A stretch of 64,000 bases of DNA from Ricordea florida (Eukaryota > Cnidaria > Anthozoa > Corallimorpharia > Ricordeidae), in the NCBI GenBank assembly GCA_949710005.1, contig OX453272.1, positions 12,866,088 through 12,930,087 of the forward strand, written 5' to 3'. Position 1 is the first letter of the stretch, and each line of letters starts with the position of its first letter. Both the position numbers and the translations under genes were made by a program. Shown one piece after another: positions 42,785 to 53,564 of this stretch. Under the pieces are notes generated by a model, which saw only the letters and a list, made by a program, of their open reading frames with translations, had not been told where the DNA came from and searched no databases.

Positions 42785-44271
42785 TTACTTTATGACTAAT
42801 GAAAAGGAATAATTTGGTGGGCATAGATTGATCAGTGCAGAACAAACCCCAGTAATGCGATCAATCATAGGAACTCTGCTGCTATCCACTGTGCCCATAG
42901 GGTTACCATTAAGCAGATTTATTGGTTGTGTTCCTTGTAAAATGGTATATTTCCTCTGTGACAGGCCAATAACTTTCTCCACATGGATTCTCACATTAGC
43001 AATCCTTCTTGTGCGTTCCACATCTGTAGGATCCAGCTGGCACTTTCCTTTCGTAAGGCAGAAATTACTAGACTTGCTTACTTGTATATGACACTATCAT
43101 AGATAGTGAATCCTCGGTCGGCCGTTACCAAGGGAGACGCTTTTCAAGTATTCCACAATTTTCTGTGAGATACTTATCTGAAGTGCGACCACGCCATGCT
43201 TCAGATACAAAGGGAATGGTTCCTTGAGTGGTTATACCAATAAGCGCCTTGATGGTATTGTGGTGTTTGTAGCTTGAAAATGTTTGAGCCCTTACTAGAA
43301 GGTTGCTTGGTCGATCAATAAAATCTCAAAGCAATCTATAATAACTGCTGTTCTTTTCCCAAAGGAATACTGGAAGCATTGTGGCATGGTAGCCCACAAA
43401 CTCTCCCGATCTGGCTAGGAAATAAGTAGAGTAAAACGAGCAACCAGGACTTCTATCCAAGTAGCTATTTGATTAACAGTTCTTCTGGAGATTCTGAATC
43501 AGTAGGCCAGATCCTCTAAGAATACATTACGTCTCAGTCTTCTCAGGACCAAAATAAACTCCTGGCACTGTGTCAGGCTCTTGGAGCTTTTTCATGATGT
43601 GGTGCAACATGGTTTAGAGTTTTTTTTTAAACTGGAAAGCTTTACAGTCCAGTATGAAAACAGACTTTATCATCATTGCCAGAAAAAATAGCTTTTGCAG
43701 AATGGTTGGTAGGAGCTGGTCTTCTCAAACATGTAATCAAACTCCATCTTTCAACCTTAGTCGACACGCTGCAAGGAGTCATCTGAAAAATGTCAAGACG
43801 GGAGACTGCCTGTAACAAGCAGTTGTTTTACGTCAATTTCTTCTTCCACAACGTTACAATCTGAGGAAGAGATGGTTTCTCCTGGTTCATTAAGTCTCTT
43901 TACCTTTCTCAGAGTCTCCAAAGCTTGTATTTCAAGGCTCCTCTTCCTTCACTCTTCTAACCTATCTGCCCAAGCACTCGTACCATCATGATCCATTTGG
44001 CATGAATGTCCCAAGTTTATTGTGGGTACCTAATCCACATTATGTTTGTCCCATAAAGGTGAAGGATGACCAGACACAAAATGCTTACTACATACACAGT
44101 CGTTGCACAGAATCTTTTCAGTCAACTTCTCCCAACTAATGGTGGAGATCCAGAGCATTCATTGTTCATGTGAAAGCTCTTTCTCCTGTTCCCCTCTATC
44201 TTTAACAAAGGCAGGCTCGCGAAAGAAACATTCTTATCTCGACCACTTTGCACTGAGCATCCGAACACCAT
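42785..44271 (-). pseudogene. Second THAP-DDE (ISL2EU-type) transposase, decayed
   Basis: The ATG at 44271 starts MVFGCSVQSGRDKNVSFA, a THAP domain start. A shifted frame gives MLWISTISWEKLTEKIL and CNDCVCSKHFVSGHPSPLWD (C-x2-H ligands intact). The DDE part lies at 43620-43080 ([40 protein letters not shown]) and the C-terminal block at 43021-42785 ([20 protein letters not shown]). Numerous shifts are present. The sequence differs clearly from the 33-34 kb copy, so it belongs to another lineage of the same superfamily. No YqaJ partner and no terminal repeats were found. Confidence 0.75.
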
Positions 44272-44399
44272 ACATAAAGCTATTGTGAAACCTGGCAAAT
44301 GTTCGTGTCTGACAAAGTATCGCATGTGGAGTTGGTTACCTAACCTGTACACCAAAATGGCGGTGTAGCAACCGTTGCTACATTTGCTGGGCTCTTTAA

Positions 44400-44896
44400 T
44401 TTGATCAGCCTAGTCAACTCTGTCTGTAAACTTCTGGTATGCACATTGGGCTGGGGTACAAGGTACTAGCTGCCCATCTCCACCAGCAGCACGACGCAGA
44501 ACAAACGATGGTTCACCATTACCCTCAGGGGGATGAATTGTGGAGATCAAGTAAACAGAGTGCTGATGAAGCTAAGCTGTAGCAACCAGACTTCCTTGAC
44601 ACCTCCAAATGTAATCTCCACGATTCGTCCTTTTCTCCATGACAGACTTGATAACAATGTCTTTTGGGAAACCCTTTTTGTTTGTTCGCATGCAGCACTT
44701 TTTTTGTTTTCAAGCTCGAGGAAAAGATGCAGGTCGCAGTAAAAATTATCCGTGGATAGGTGGTAAAACTCGGCATGGTAAACTTTAAAATTGAAGACAG
44801 CCAGTTTTGGCTTCACAAAAAACCCACAACTTGATTCCCTATCACACTGGCTTGGTCCTTATGTCTTTGAATGAAGGGCTTCCTTTCTGTGGAACC
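44400..44896 (-). pseudogene. piggyBac transposase, distal part (right after the Harbinger insertion point)
   Basis: From 44896 down, frames read MVPQKGSPSFKDIRTKPV-stop-GIKLWVFCEAKTG, then DNFYCDLHLFLELENKKSAA, KKGFPKDIVIKSVMEKR and RGDYIWRCQGSLVATAWL. Near 44420 VD-stop-ADQ marks the third catalytic Asp. This is the direct continuation of the piggyBac frame that ends in SIDET at 47673. The C-terminus is lost next to the THAP element at 44271-44380. Confidence 0.72.
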
Positions 44897-45111
44897 ATTA
44901 GGGACCTTTAGCAAGGTAAATTTTTGCGACGACGGCGACGTCTGTGTACGAAAGACACTGGGGCGAGGTCGGCGTTGTTCGCGCCAAAATATAAACCTTT
45001 AGCAGTGTTAATTTTGCTGGACGACAACTTTGAGATCGTTCTCCTCAAGAATGAAGTTTAAAAGTTTCCGTGAGCTGCTTTAGCTTAGTTATGCAGACAG
45101 TACCATTTCTG

Positions 45112-46214
45112 ATGAAGAATGTTCCATTATATGATTGCTATCGTTCCAAATATCCAGATTTCGGCTACGAAGCTTATGATGTTTTCGATTTAGAAAACAT
45201 GAATTCAGCTGACTGCGAAGCCGAATTTTGAGTTGAAAAAGCTGACATTCCTCGCCTTGCAGAAGTGCTAGAGATCCCTGAAGTCTTGCAATGCAGACAG
45301 AGAAGTAGTTGTGATGGACTGGAGGCACTGTGTGTACTGTTGAGACGGACAAGTTATCCCTGTAGGTACAGTGACATGATGCCACGTTTTCCAAGGCCAG
45401 TTTCTGTTCTCAGTTTAATTACCAATGAAGTCTTGGATTTTATTTATGAGAACCACTCGCATCTAGTAACAGCATGGAATGGAAACATACTAAACCCAGC
45501 TGTACTTCAACAGTATGCTGAAGCCATCTCAAGAAAAGGGTCCCCCTTAAATAACTGTTTTGGATTTATAGATGGGACTGTCCGGGCTATCTCTAGACCA
45601 GGGAGTGGACAGAGGATTGTATACAACGGCCATAAAAGGGTTCATGGACTGAAATTTCAGTCCATTGCTTTACCAAATGGTCTTATTGGAAACATCTTTG
45701 GGCCAGTAGGTAAATACAGCTTTCATTTATAAATATTAATTAGATGAATCTCAACTTATATTTTCTCAATACCTCTGATTTTTACATTAAGTTTAATTTC
45801 AGAGGGTGAAAACACGACTCTGGTATGCTTGCCGACTCTGGGCTTATGAATGACATGAGTCAGTTTGCCTTCTCCCCAACTGGTCATTCAGTGTGCATCT
45901 ATGGCGACCCAGCCTACCCCCTCCGGATTTATCTTCAAGCACCTTATCGCCAGGGTCACATGACACCACAAATGGAAGCCTACAATAAAGCCATGAGCAC
46001 AGTACGAGTATCTGTTGAATGGCTATTTGGCGATATTATCAATTCTTTCAAGTTTTTAGATTACAAGAAAAACTTGAAGATAGGTCTGAGCAGTGTAGGA
46101 AAGATGTATATAGTTTGTGCTGTGCTACGTAATGCCATAACCTGCTTATATGGAAATCAGACCTCCGACTTTTTTGAACTGGAGCCTCCAACTCTTGAGG
46201 AATATTTCCAGTAA
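45112..46214 (+). pseudogene. PIF/Harbinger DDE transposase
   Basis: The ATG at 45112 starts MKNVPLYDCYRSKYPDFGYE. An in-frame TGA at 45229-45231 follows EAEF, then VEKADIPRLAEVLEIPEVLQ. First Asp block: NNCFGFIDGTVRAISRPG. An intron (donor GTAAAT at about 45711, acceptor AATTTCAG at about 45802) leads to exon 2. A one-base shift there precedes HDSGMLADSGLMNDMSQF, CIYGDPAYPLRIYL (second Asp block) and VRVSVEWLFGDIINSF (Glu block). The C-terminus is LEEYFQ. One stop and one shift make this copy inactive, though otherwise full length. Confidence 0.85.
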
Positions 46215-46576
46215 GCATATAAATGTGAAAATGTGTTGATGTTTATATGACATGTACTTGAATTTCAAATCCTTCATTTTCATAACATGTTTTCTAGAAT
46301 AGGTTTGTAAACATGGGTTCTTTAGATGCAGATTAATTAAGATTACCATCTTTCAAAATTTTGAAATGGGCAAATTAACTAACAATTAATTTTTAACAAC
46401 AACATGATTTACAAAACCAGTCCAAAATAGAAAAGAGGTACACTAAAAAGAGCAGAAGAACAGGAAACATCAAAGGTCTAGCTAAGAAGGTGTGCTTGAC
46501 TGGAAAATACCATAAGACTTAGGTTAACAAGGAACATCAAATAAAGTTATTTTAAAGTAAAACCTAGTGTTGTTGA

Positions 46577-47342
46577 TTACTTATCTAATAGCTTTTGCAT
46601 TACACTGAGAAAGGCATTGTTCATCTTCTGCTGTTGGACCATTAGAGCTTTCATAATTTGATGTTGACTTTCTAGCTCCCGGTTTTTTGCCTCCATCTCC
46701 TGCTGTCTAATCTCACGATCGGCCTCTTTTTCTCGTAAGAAGTCAATGAGTGGTTCTGCACATCTGGACTTACGACGTTTAGGAGACGATTGACCCTCTA
46801 AACCTTCATCAGATTTTCGTTTTTTTGTCTCCTTTAGGCTCTCCATTGCCTTTCTTCTAATGTCCTCTGCAGTGTTTTTGTCTTTATTTTGTTGTTTCGA
46901 CCCTGATTCAGCTTCTACTGTTGCAGTATCTTCTCTCTCGATTAACTCTTCAATCAACGACTCTTTTTCGGTTAACTCTTCTCCTGGGATTCCACTCGCC
47001 TTTTTCTCTCCTTTCATCTTTTTCATGAAATTTTTTCCGCAGAAGATTCCACCGCTCTCTTACAGCTTTCTTACCCTTCAAATGAAATTTCGGAGAGTGG
47101 ACTTAATTTAGTTTATCAACTATCGCATCCCAAGCGTGCCCACGTGCGGGACTTCCCTTCTTTACGCCAAACACATTTGTAGCTAACATCTCTCGAAGAA
47201 AAAGGATATCATGTTCATCACTCCAGTCCATGGCCCTAAAGTAAAATACGAAAAAACGGTGAGGTTAATTACTGAAGCTTTAATTAAGAAGCTAAAATCA
47301 AGGCTGTACTCACTTGTGTTTCCCATCTTCATATGCCGCCAT
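46577..47342 (-). pseudogene. Harbinger Myb/SANT-like accessory protein
   Basis: Exon 1 is 47314-47342 (MAAYEDGKHK, donor GTGAGT); exon 2 starts at 47235 (acceptor TACTTTAG) with AMDWSDEHDILFLREMLATN, VFGVKKGSPARGHAWDAIVD, a TAA at 47103-47105, then VRERWNLLRKKF, the Myb/SANT-like DNA-binding trihelix. A shift near 47030 joins the frame of 47026-46577 (KASGIPGEELTEKESLIEEL), then a Lys/Glu-rich coiled coil ending at LLDK. In this superfamily the accessory protein binds transposon ends and helps the transposase enter the nucleus. The stop and shift indicate decay. Confidence 0.8.
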
Positions 47343-47672
47343 CTTGTCAAATTTCGTCTTTCCGATCTGTTTCCTGAAATTAGATTAACAACATACGGTT
47401 TATTGCCAAATTTGTTTGTTTAATAGCGTGAAGGCCAACTTGACAAAATTCTTTAAGCTGTAGTAGACAAAAAGGATCAAAAACAAGCAAATATAAACAG
47501 ATTTGAGACTCAATTATACTCACGGTTTCTTCACGCCGCCAAACTCAGCCTTTTGAAGTCGGCGCGGAGCTCAGGCAACGTCGCGCAAAATGTACGACGT
47601 TAACCGGAAATAAAAATTCACTTCCGGGCACCGTCGCCGTCGTAAAAAGTCTTGTTGCTTAAGGTCCCTATT

Positions 47673-48089
47673 GTCTCATCAATAGAAACCTCCTGCCTGT
47701 AGTCAGCCTTAAGGAATTACTAAGGACGATATCCAAAAATACTCTTACACAATAGATTTGATATAACTTTGGTTTGAGGCGTTGTATAGCTTACACTGGT
47801 CTGGTAATAAAGGGTATCCAAACTCCAGTATATATGCATTTGAGGGAGCTTTACAATACCCATCAAAATAATGATGCCAATAAAGGCCTGTGTCCGACCT
47901 CTGCTTACTAGGCCCAGAGTAAGCTTGTTGGTCATGGTATCTGTTAGTTTCAGTCACTATCAGTTGCCACATATCATCTGCAAATATGGTGTCAAAAAAT
48001 GTTCCTTCTCTACAGTCCTCGGGATAACATTGAGTGTGACCAGGTAAATGGTCTGTCAGCAGGTAGGATGAAATTCTTTGACCATGCAA
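47673..48089 (-). pseudogene. piggyBac transposase, proximal part (left of the Harbinger insertion)
   Basis: Frames read EGTFFDTIFADDMWQLIVTE then TNRYHDQQAYSGPSK, with AFIGIIILMGIVKLPQMHIY and WSLDTLYYQT in a second frame. Near 47690 comes DYRQEVSIDET, the first catalytic motif, cut exactly by the Harbinger ATT duplication. The sequence resumes with MVPQKGSPSF at 44896. Upstream N-terminal coding beyond 48089 is not clear. Confidence 0.78.
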
Positions 48090-48289
48090 TAGAAGGATCT
48101 AGCTGGCAAGCTAAACAAGCGTTGGGGCATCCTTGGCCGTTTCTTCTACCATGGCCACGTGCAGTTCCTTTCGAATTGCATCTATGAAGCACAGGAGTGC
48201 AGTCACAAAAAGAGTTTTCACCTAAAAAAGTGAAAGGAATATAAATCTCAATAAATATCACAACAGCATTAGCACTACCTGTATTGGAA
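48090..48289. other. No recognisable gene
   Basis: Flank of the split piggyBac gene. Frames are short and motif-free. Confidence 0.3.
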
Positions 48290-48400
48290 AATCATTACTC
48301 GAGTCTTAAAATGCTAGCGATTTGGTCGCCAAAAGGGGGGTCATGGTCCCAGGAATTCCTTGTGTGAACCACGGAAACTGGGCACAAGAAGGCGAAATCA
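48290..48400 (-). repeat. Dispersed repeat, copy 2
   Basis: The inverse strand shares CCTGGGACCATGACCCCC, TTTTGGCGACC and CATTTTAAGACT with 5010-5120. In this copy a minus-strand frame (48486-48295) reads through it (HTRNSWDHDPPFGDQI), suggesting coding ancestry. Confidence 0.6.
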
Positions 48401-48673
48401 TGTGCTCGCTCTTTGTAAATAACATAGTTTACAGAACGCTGTGTTTTGCTTTGTGAAGAATGTTTTGCAAAAATGCAAACGCACACGTCGTCTGTGATAG
48501 GCCCACACTAAATGATGTTAAGCGTTGTCGGAATAGGTTGTCGATCCACAAATTCTTTAGCTTGAAAGCTAGTCAAATGTGCAGAGTTCATACTAGTACC
48601 AAAACCGTTACAGCCAATTGTGTTCACAACTTCAAAGAAGCAACTTTAATAGTAAGGTTAAATACCGTATTTA

Positions 48674-48772
48674 TTCGGTTATAATACGCACGGTTTTTTC
48701 AAGACAAATCTGTCTTCGGGTGGCCTGTAAGTGCTAAAATTGGGGTGCGTCTTATAACCAAGTATTTTCGCA
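48674..48772. repeat. Small foldback repeat
   Basis: CGGTTATAATACGCAC near the left is inverted as GTGCGTCTTATAACC near the right (one mismatch, different outer bases) around a ~50-bp loop. The outer CCGTATTTATTCGG/AAGTATTTTCG also pair partly. Likely a MITE of the Tc1/pogo type; no target duplication could be fixed. Confidence 0.55.
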
Positions 48773-48872
48773 CAACAAAATCTTAAGATCACAATTTGAG
48801 AAGAAATTACAGTTTAAACAACACAAGAAAAGGACACTAGTTGTTAGTCATTGACTTTTATAGATTTGATAG

Positions 48873-49448
48873 TTTTGTGTTACCGGATGTGAAGGAAAGT
48901 GGCTTTCTTGTGCACTTGAAGTGCTACAGCAAAATGGTATATGCAAGGAAACATTTACAGAGTCCCTAAAGGAACTTCTAGATAAGGGGCGCAGCAAATT
49001 CAGAAACATAATGATTTGTGGACCCGTGAATTCTGCCAAGACGTTTATACTGAACCCTCTTACATCTGTTTACAACACTTTTTGTAATCCGGCGTGCAGC
49101 TCTTTCGCATGGGTTGGAGTAGAAGATGCTGAATGCATTGTTTTACACGATTTCCGGTGGTGGCAACAAGTAATCCAGTTGAATGATTTTCTTGTAATGC
49201 TTGAGGGACAATTGAACATCTGCCTGCTCCAAAGACTCATTATGCTAGAGACATTGTCTTTGACAAAGACACTCCTATATTTTGCACAGCCCATTATTTA
49301 CATTAAGAATGGCATGATTGATGAAAGGGAAGCGGAAATGATGGCAGTGCGCTGGAAAATTTTTCATTTTAACGTAGGAATAGAAGAACAAAACCAGAAG
49401 GAAATCTCCAAATGTTCGAAATGTTTTGCCTCTCTCATTTTAAGCTGA
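48873..49448 (+). pseudogene. SF3-helicase-like ORF
   Basis: The frame is open from about 48873 (VTGCEGKWLSCALEVLQQNG) to a stop at 49448. It shows a Walker A-like P-loop, MICGPVNSAKTFILNPLTSV, then FAWVGVEDAECIVLHDFRWW, where LHDFRW would be a Walker B-like segment. The region near 49200-49290 is in a shifted frame and returns with IYIKNGMIDEREAEMMAVRW. A Cys pair CSKCFA lies near the end. GP-x-N-x-x-KT and the following acidic strand fit superfamily 3 (parvovirus/CRESS-type) helicases rather than typical transposases. The protein is probably a repeat-borne gene of viral or transposon origin; the source family was not identified. Confidence 0.5.
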
Positions 49449-49513
49449 ACTGACTTATTGCAAACCTTTATTTGTACTAAGCTTTGTGCAATGAAACACC
49501 ACCTCCCGGATCC

Positions 49514-49592
49514 CACAGTCTACACGGTCTACACAATACAGGTAAAAAGGTAAGATAATGTAGACCGTTCTAATCATGTAGACTGTTGAGAA
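49514..49592. other. Complex inverted repeat after the helicase-like ORF
   Basis: CAGTCTACACGGTCTACA (about 49516-49533) can pair with TGTAGACCGTTCTAATCATGTAGACTG (about 49559-49586), with an internal bulge. The CGGTCTACA and CAGTCTACA motifs pair in both halves. It could be a recombination site, a hairpin terminus, or chance structure. Confidence 0.5.
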
Positions 49593-49926
49593 ATCTTATG
49601 TAAAATAGGTTAAGCGGTTTTTATGGTGACATTAAGGAAGAATTGAGTTATTAGAAGCCTGAAACGTTTTTGAAAGTGTTGCCTAGTAACTACTCGCAAC
49701 TTGAACACTAGTGGGTGACAAAGTGCGTTGCAATGGTTTACAGCAGTAGTAGCAATCGAAAACCTCTAAATAATAATAAGGTCAGTACTTTGTTCGCTTT
49801 CCCTTATGTTTTGTTATCAGGTTTAAGCATTTGTTCATCAAAGCGATTGTATTGTCAACTACATCACTTTCCATAGGGTAAAGAGTGTATTTCCCTCTTT
49901 CTGAAAATTGTTCATACGTCTCATAA

Positions 49927-50720
49927 TTAAGTTATATCATTTCGTATTGCCTGTCTTTTCAATTCCCATTGAACTATAATAAATATATTTTCAATGGGAT
50001 TCAAATCGGGTGATCTTGGTGGTATAGAGAATAATTCCCGCCCCATAGCCTTAAGAGCTTGGCATGCCTTTGCGCAGTTTAAAACGGGGCAATTATCGTG
50101 AACGAATACCTTTGAATTACGCTTTCCACTCTTCCTTAATAATTTACGAAAGTTTCTACGAATGATATCAGCAATCATGATGTGTTCTTCATCTAGTTTT
50201 TGGTATTGTTCACAAAAAATAACACCTTTCCTGTATGAAATTACTACAATCATGTTGACAGTTCTACGGCCTGATCCCATGTGTGAACCTTAAGCTACAC
50301 ATCCCGGATCAAGTCCTTCGTTTCTTTTTTGCCATATTTTCGAGTGCAGTAATCTTGCATCGTCCACCAGGTTCTCTTTGTACCAGAAGCTTACACCATC
50401 CAGGTAAAAACATACGTTATGGTTCCAAAAATCGTCTTCAAACGTTGCCTGTACTCCTCGTGCAAATGTAACCCTTTTGGCGTGATTTGCGGAACTCAAA
50501 ATGCCTTTTCTTCTTGCCTCACAAAACTTATATCCCATGCGCTTTAAGGCTCTATTGAACGTGATCAGTGACACATGTTGCAGTCCACATTGTGCTCTTA
50601 GCCAGATGATTTCCTCTTCTCCTTAATCTTGCTGGGCTTTAAACAGCGGTAAACAGTTGCTTGTGAAACTTTGCATCTATTTCACCGATGTAAACCATCT
50701 TGATAGGTTTCTTTTTTTTC
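49927..50720 (-). pseudogene. Tc1/mariner-type transposase
   Basis: An HTH region near 50690-50620 in one frame reads VSQATVYRCLKPSKIKEKRK. 50574-50290 gives SLITFNRALKRMGYKFCEAR and FYLDGVSFWYKENLV (first Asp). A one- or two-base break then leads to 50280-49927: SGRRTVNMIVVISYRKGVI, KVFVHDNCPVLNCAKACQAL (second Asp) and FSIPPRSPDLNPIENIF, the classic Tc1 D-P-x-N block. All DDE/D motifs are visible but split by frame breaks. Inverted ends were not identified. Confidence 0.85.
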
Positions 50721-50926
50721 TCATCCTAATTACTCTTGCGTCATAAACACAAATTCGAAATTCTAATGTTTTTGAACCTTGTTTATTTTTTTATATGGCT
50801 ATGCTTAGATTTCTTTATACTTAGTACCTTAAAAAAAAATTGTTCCTTTTTGTTTTAGTATATTTTAAAGCTGCTTTAAGTAAATACCCTTTTCATGCTA
50901 GCTTGTTGAGAATATCACCTCATGAG
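50721..50926. other. No recognisable gene
   Basis: AT-rich flank; the Tc1-type element's 5' end should lie here, but no inverted end could be matched. Confidence 0.3.
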
Positions 50927-51189
50927 ACAACCACTTTCAAAATGGGTTGAGACACTAGACCATTTTTTGGTAATTTTGAGATTGTAAAATATTTAGCAAT
51001 CTTTCACCCCCCCTCCCCCATCTCAATGTTGCTAACCTGCAGCATGACATTGAGTTGGTTAAGCAACAACTTTGAAAGGGGGGTGGGGAGTTGGAAGCTA
51101 AAATTCTTACTTCTTTTTCCATTTTGTGAGCAATGTTAAAGTTAAAGGCATTTCTTAAGGAGAGTGTCAACCATTTTGAAAGTGGTTGT
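50927..51189. repeat. MITE-like foldback element
   Basis: ACAACCACTTTCAAAATGG at 50927 is inverted at 51164-51189 (CCATTTTGAAAGTGGTTGT), followed inwards by TTGA(GA)CAC. A second inner inverted pair, CTTTCACCCCCCCTCCCCC and AAAGGGGGGTGGGGAG, gives a long homopurine/homopyrimidine stem. No ORF of note; target duplication not established. Confidence 0.75.
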
Positions 51190-51352
51190 AGGTTGCTCAA
51201 TGTTTGCTTGATGCAGGAAATTATTTGACACAGCTAGTTCATTATTTTGGTTGGAAAATAAGGAGAAAGACTGTATCTTGCATGCACCACAATTATCTTG
51301 GAACCAATTATACATCACCAGTAACATAATAATTCAATTTCATCATGGCAAA

Positions 51353-51466
51353 TTACAACTGTAGAGCATCAGCAAACAGTTCATCACCTTCCAGTTGGGG
51401 AGGAGTATTTGGACTTTCAGGCAATACCTTGGATTGGTGGCCCCCATTGCTGCCTGACATCTTGGC
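51353..51466 (-). CDS. Putative host exon, unknown function
   Basis: An acceptor (TTCTAATTAG) precedes an open frame AKMSGSNGGHQSKVLPESPN then TPPQLEGDELFADALQL-stop. Composition is acidic and proline-rich. It could equally be an exon starting at the internal ATG and splicing at GTAATT. Linked tentatively to 52017-52165 on the same strand, though the phases do not match directly. Confidence 0.3.
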   Translation of the reverse strand, partial: AKMSGSNGGHQSKVLPESPNTPPQLEGDELFADALQL

Positions 51467-51548
51467 CTAATTAGAAGAAAAAAAACTTCATCTTCAAAGC
51501 TGAATTTGAAAAAAGTTAAAAAGAACACATTCAACACCAAAATATTAT

Positions 51549-51762
51549 TAAACCCTTTGACTGTCAGAGGTGATCAATATGCAGCTTCCCATTACAGTAT
51601 CAATACACTGTCAGGCAAACAGATCATGGGAATTGAGAAAATGATGAACTGAAGAATACTGAATCGATTTTACACCAAATTCTCCTAACTAAAATATGAG
51701 AGAATGGATGGCACTCAGTATTGAGAATTATTCCATGGATCTTTCAATTGAAAGGGTTAATG
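51549..51762. repeat. TTAA-ended MITE (piggyBac-type)
   Basis: It starts TTAAACCCTTTGACTGTCAG and ends CAATTGAAAGGGTTAA: inverted CCCTTT(G/C)A tips with TTAA at both ends. About 210 bp with a central GATCAATATGCAG segment. I recognise the tip pattern as a common short element of coral genomes; piggyBac-type TTAA insertion is inferred. Confidence 0.7.
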
Positions 51763-52929
51763 TCTGTGTAATAAGCAAGCAATCAATAACCCTTATGTCA
51801 TGCCATGGAGTTGTAGAATAAGCTATAGTTTACACTACAGACACATTCAGTGAAATCAAGACAAACTGCTCTAACGTAAGTTAAAGGAAGCACGAGGCCT
51901 TCCTAGTACAAATTTTGAGGTGCCTACACACTCAAAGGATGTGCAAAAATGACATTTTCTTTCACGTCAGTTGCCTGCAAACAAATGTTCTAGCTACAGC
52001 ACAGCCCTAGAAATACCTTTTTTATTTCGGGGGGAGAGAAAGGGAGACTCTTCTGGTGAGGGCTCTCTCCTTTCTCTCTTGTTATAATTGATCTGGTCAT
52101 CAGTTGACTCCAGAATTTTCAAGATTCTGTTTAACATTCCCATTACTTCTTTCCAAAAATCCTGGCTGTTTTCAAAAAGATTAAAAAATGGTCACTACAT
52201 TTTATACTGGAATTGGGATTTTTGCAAGTGCAAGTGATATATAAGATCCTCATGACAGACATTAATTTTTAAGTGTTCACCTCAGTAAAATGTCTGCAAG
52301 ACACACATACTTGTAATTATGTATGCCTTATAGGTAAAATAATAATGTGGACTAGAGTCCACAAACCATTCTCTCAAACATGAAGTATTTACAGTAAACA
52401 AGACCCGCATATAACACAATCTTAATTGAAACATTTTCCAAAATTAAGAGTTCTTTGGGTAAACAGGTTCCATGTATTAGCCATCATGCATCACATTGTA
52501 TTATTTTGTCAAAATTAATGTCCCAGATGTTCCAGCATCTCCTTTTTAACTCGTGAATGTGGAGCAATGAACGAGTTATAGCATTGAGGGAGAAATGCCA
52601 CGTCCGTCACTTGGTCCCTTGATTGATGTTAAGGTTTTGGGAGTCTGCTGAGTGGACATGTGACCACAGACTCACAGAACTCCGGAATCCCGATTTCACA
52701 TGGAGAAACGATAGAGAAATGTTATTTTGAAGTTGTTCTAGAGCACCACTTTGGAAACACCAGGTTTTTTGTGGCGATGGTTTGTATTGTGGAGGGATCT
52801 GTTCAGATGTCTGGTATTTTCTTTACCTTGAGAAGTACTCTTGTACAACTCCCGCAAAACCTCTCGAAGCTAGTGTTTAAAGGAATCATAATGGTTTTAC
52901 CTATGAGGGATAGAACCCCAATTTATGTA
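51763..52929 (-). other. Sequence with one exon-like segment (52017-52165)
   Basis: On the minus strand 52165-52017 is open (QDFWKEVMGMLNRILKILES, continuing TDDQINYNKRERREPSPEES) between a weak acceptor (GAAAACAG) and donor AAAAAAG|GTATTT. This amphipathic helix plus Ser/Pro-rich tail may be a real exon. The rest is AT-rich without recognisable features. Confidence 0.35.
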
Positions 52930-53060
52930 TTTACTTCATTTTATTATCATTTTCACTTCTTGTACTTTCTGATTTCTTGTAATTATTATCATGATTATTA
53001 TTATTGTATTATTATCATTATCATTCTTCTTATTATTATTTATTACTGGTATTGATATTG
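52930..53060 (+). repeat. AT-rich (ATT)n-like low-complexity tract
   Basis: Irregular ATT/TTA trinucleotide repeats. The plus-strand ORF 52660-53055 ends in translated repeat (poly-Ile/Tyr) and is not called as a gene. Confidence 0.8.
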
Positions 53061-53564
53061 TTATTTTTTTATGTTTAACATAATATACTGTTATGGGGTG
53101 GGGGTGTATGTCCTAATCTGAGAAAAGGTATTGTTCCTCTACGACTACAAGCAATACAGTTTTCTTCTGAATAGGGTTTCTATCAGAGGTGGTCAAAACT
53201 ACTCATCTCTGAACAATACCATTTCTTCTTTTAGGCTTCGAATCTAGTCATGGTTGTCACAGCCACAGGATCTTGAAATTCCCCGACTTCTCCCTGATAA
53301 ATGTAAAATTTCCCTTACCAACTAAATTAGAAAAGTCACAAATTAGTCCTGGTAATGGCCTCCAACCTCTCCTCACAGCCAACCTCTCCACCCATTTATC
53401 TAAACTAGTAATAATCACAGATCAGTGGAGTGCGTTTCGTAGGGGAGTGGGACATACATGTTGAGGTTAAAAACGATAGATGCAAATGAAACAAAACACA
53501 TTTTAATCTGCAATAGTTTAGAAAGACGACAAATGCCAACGTGGGAATCAACAGTGTTATATTG

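Larger units (their letters stand above)
44900..47669. mobile_element. PIF/Harbinger DNA transposon with ATT target duplication
   Basis: The ends AGGGACCTTTAGCAA and the inverse of the right end AGGGACCTTAAGCAA are inverted repeats continuing (TTTTTRCGACGRCGACG) for about 40 bp. Both sides carry ATT (44897-44899 and 47670-47672), the 3-bp duplication typical of Harbinger. Two genes are inside: DDE transposase (plus) and Myb/SANT-like accessory protein (minus), the standard pair of this superfamily. Removal rejoins a piggyBac transposase frame across its first catalytic motif. Genes carry a few disabling changes. Confidence 0.9.

Noticed and set aside
52660..53055. 131-codon plus-strand ORF
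   Set aside because: C-terminal third is translated ATT-type low-complexity DNA and the rest has no recognisable domain.
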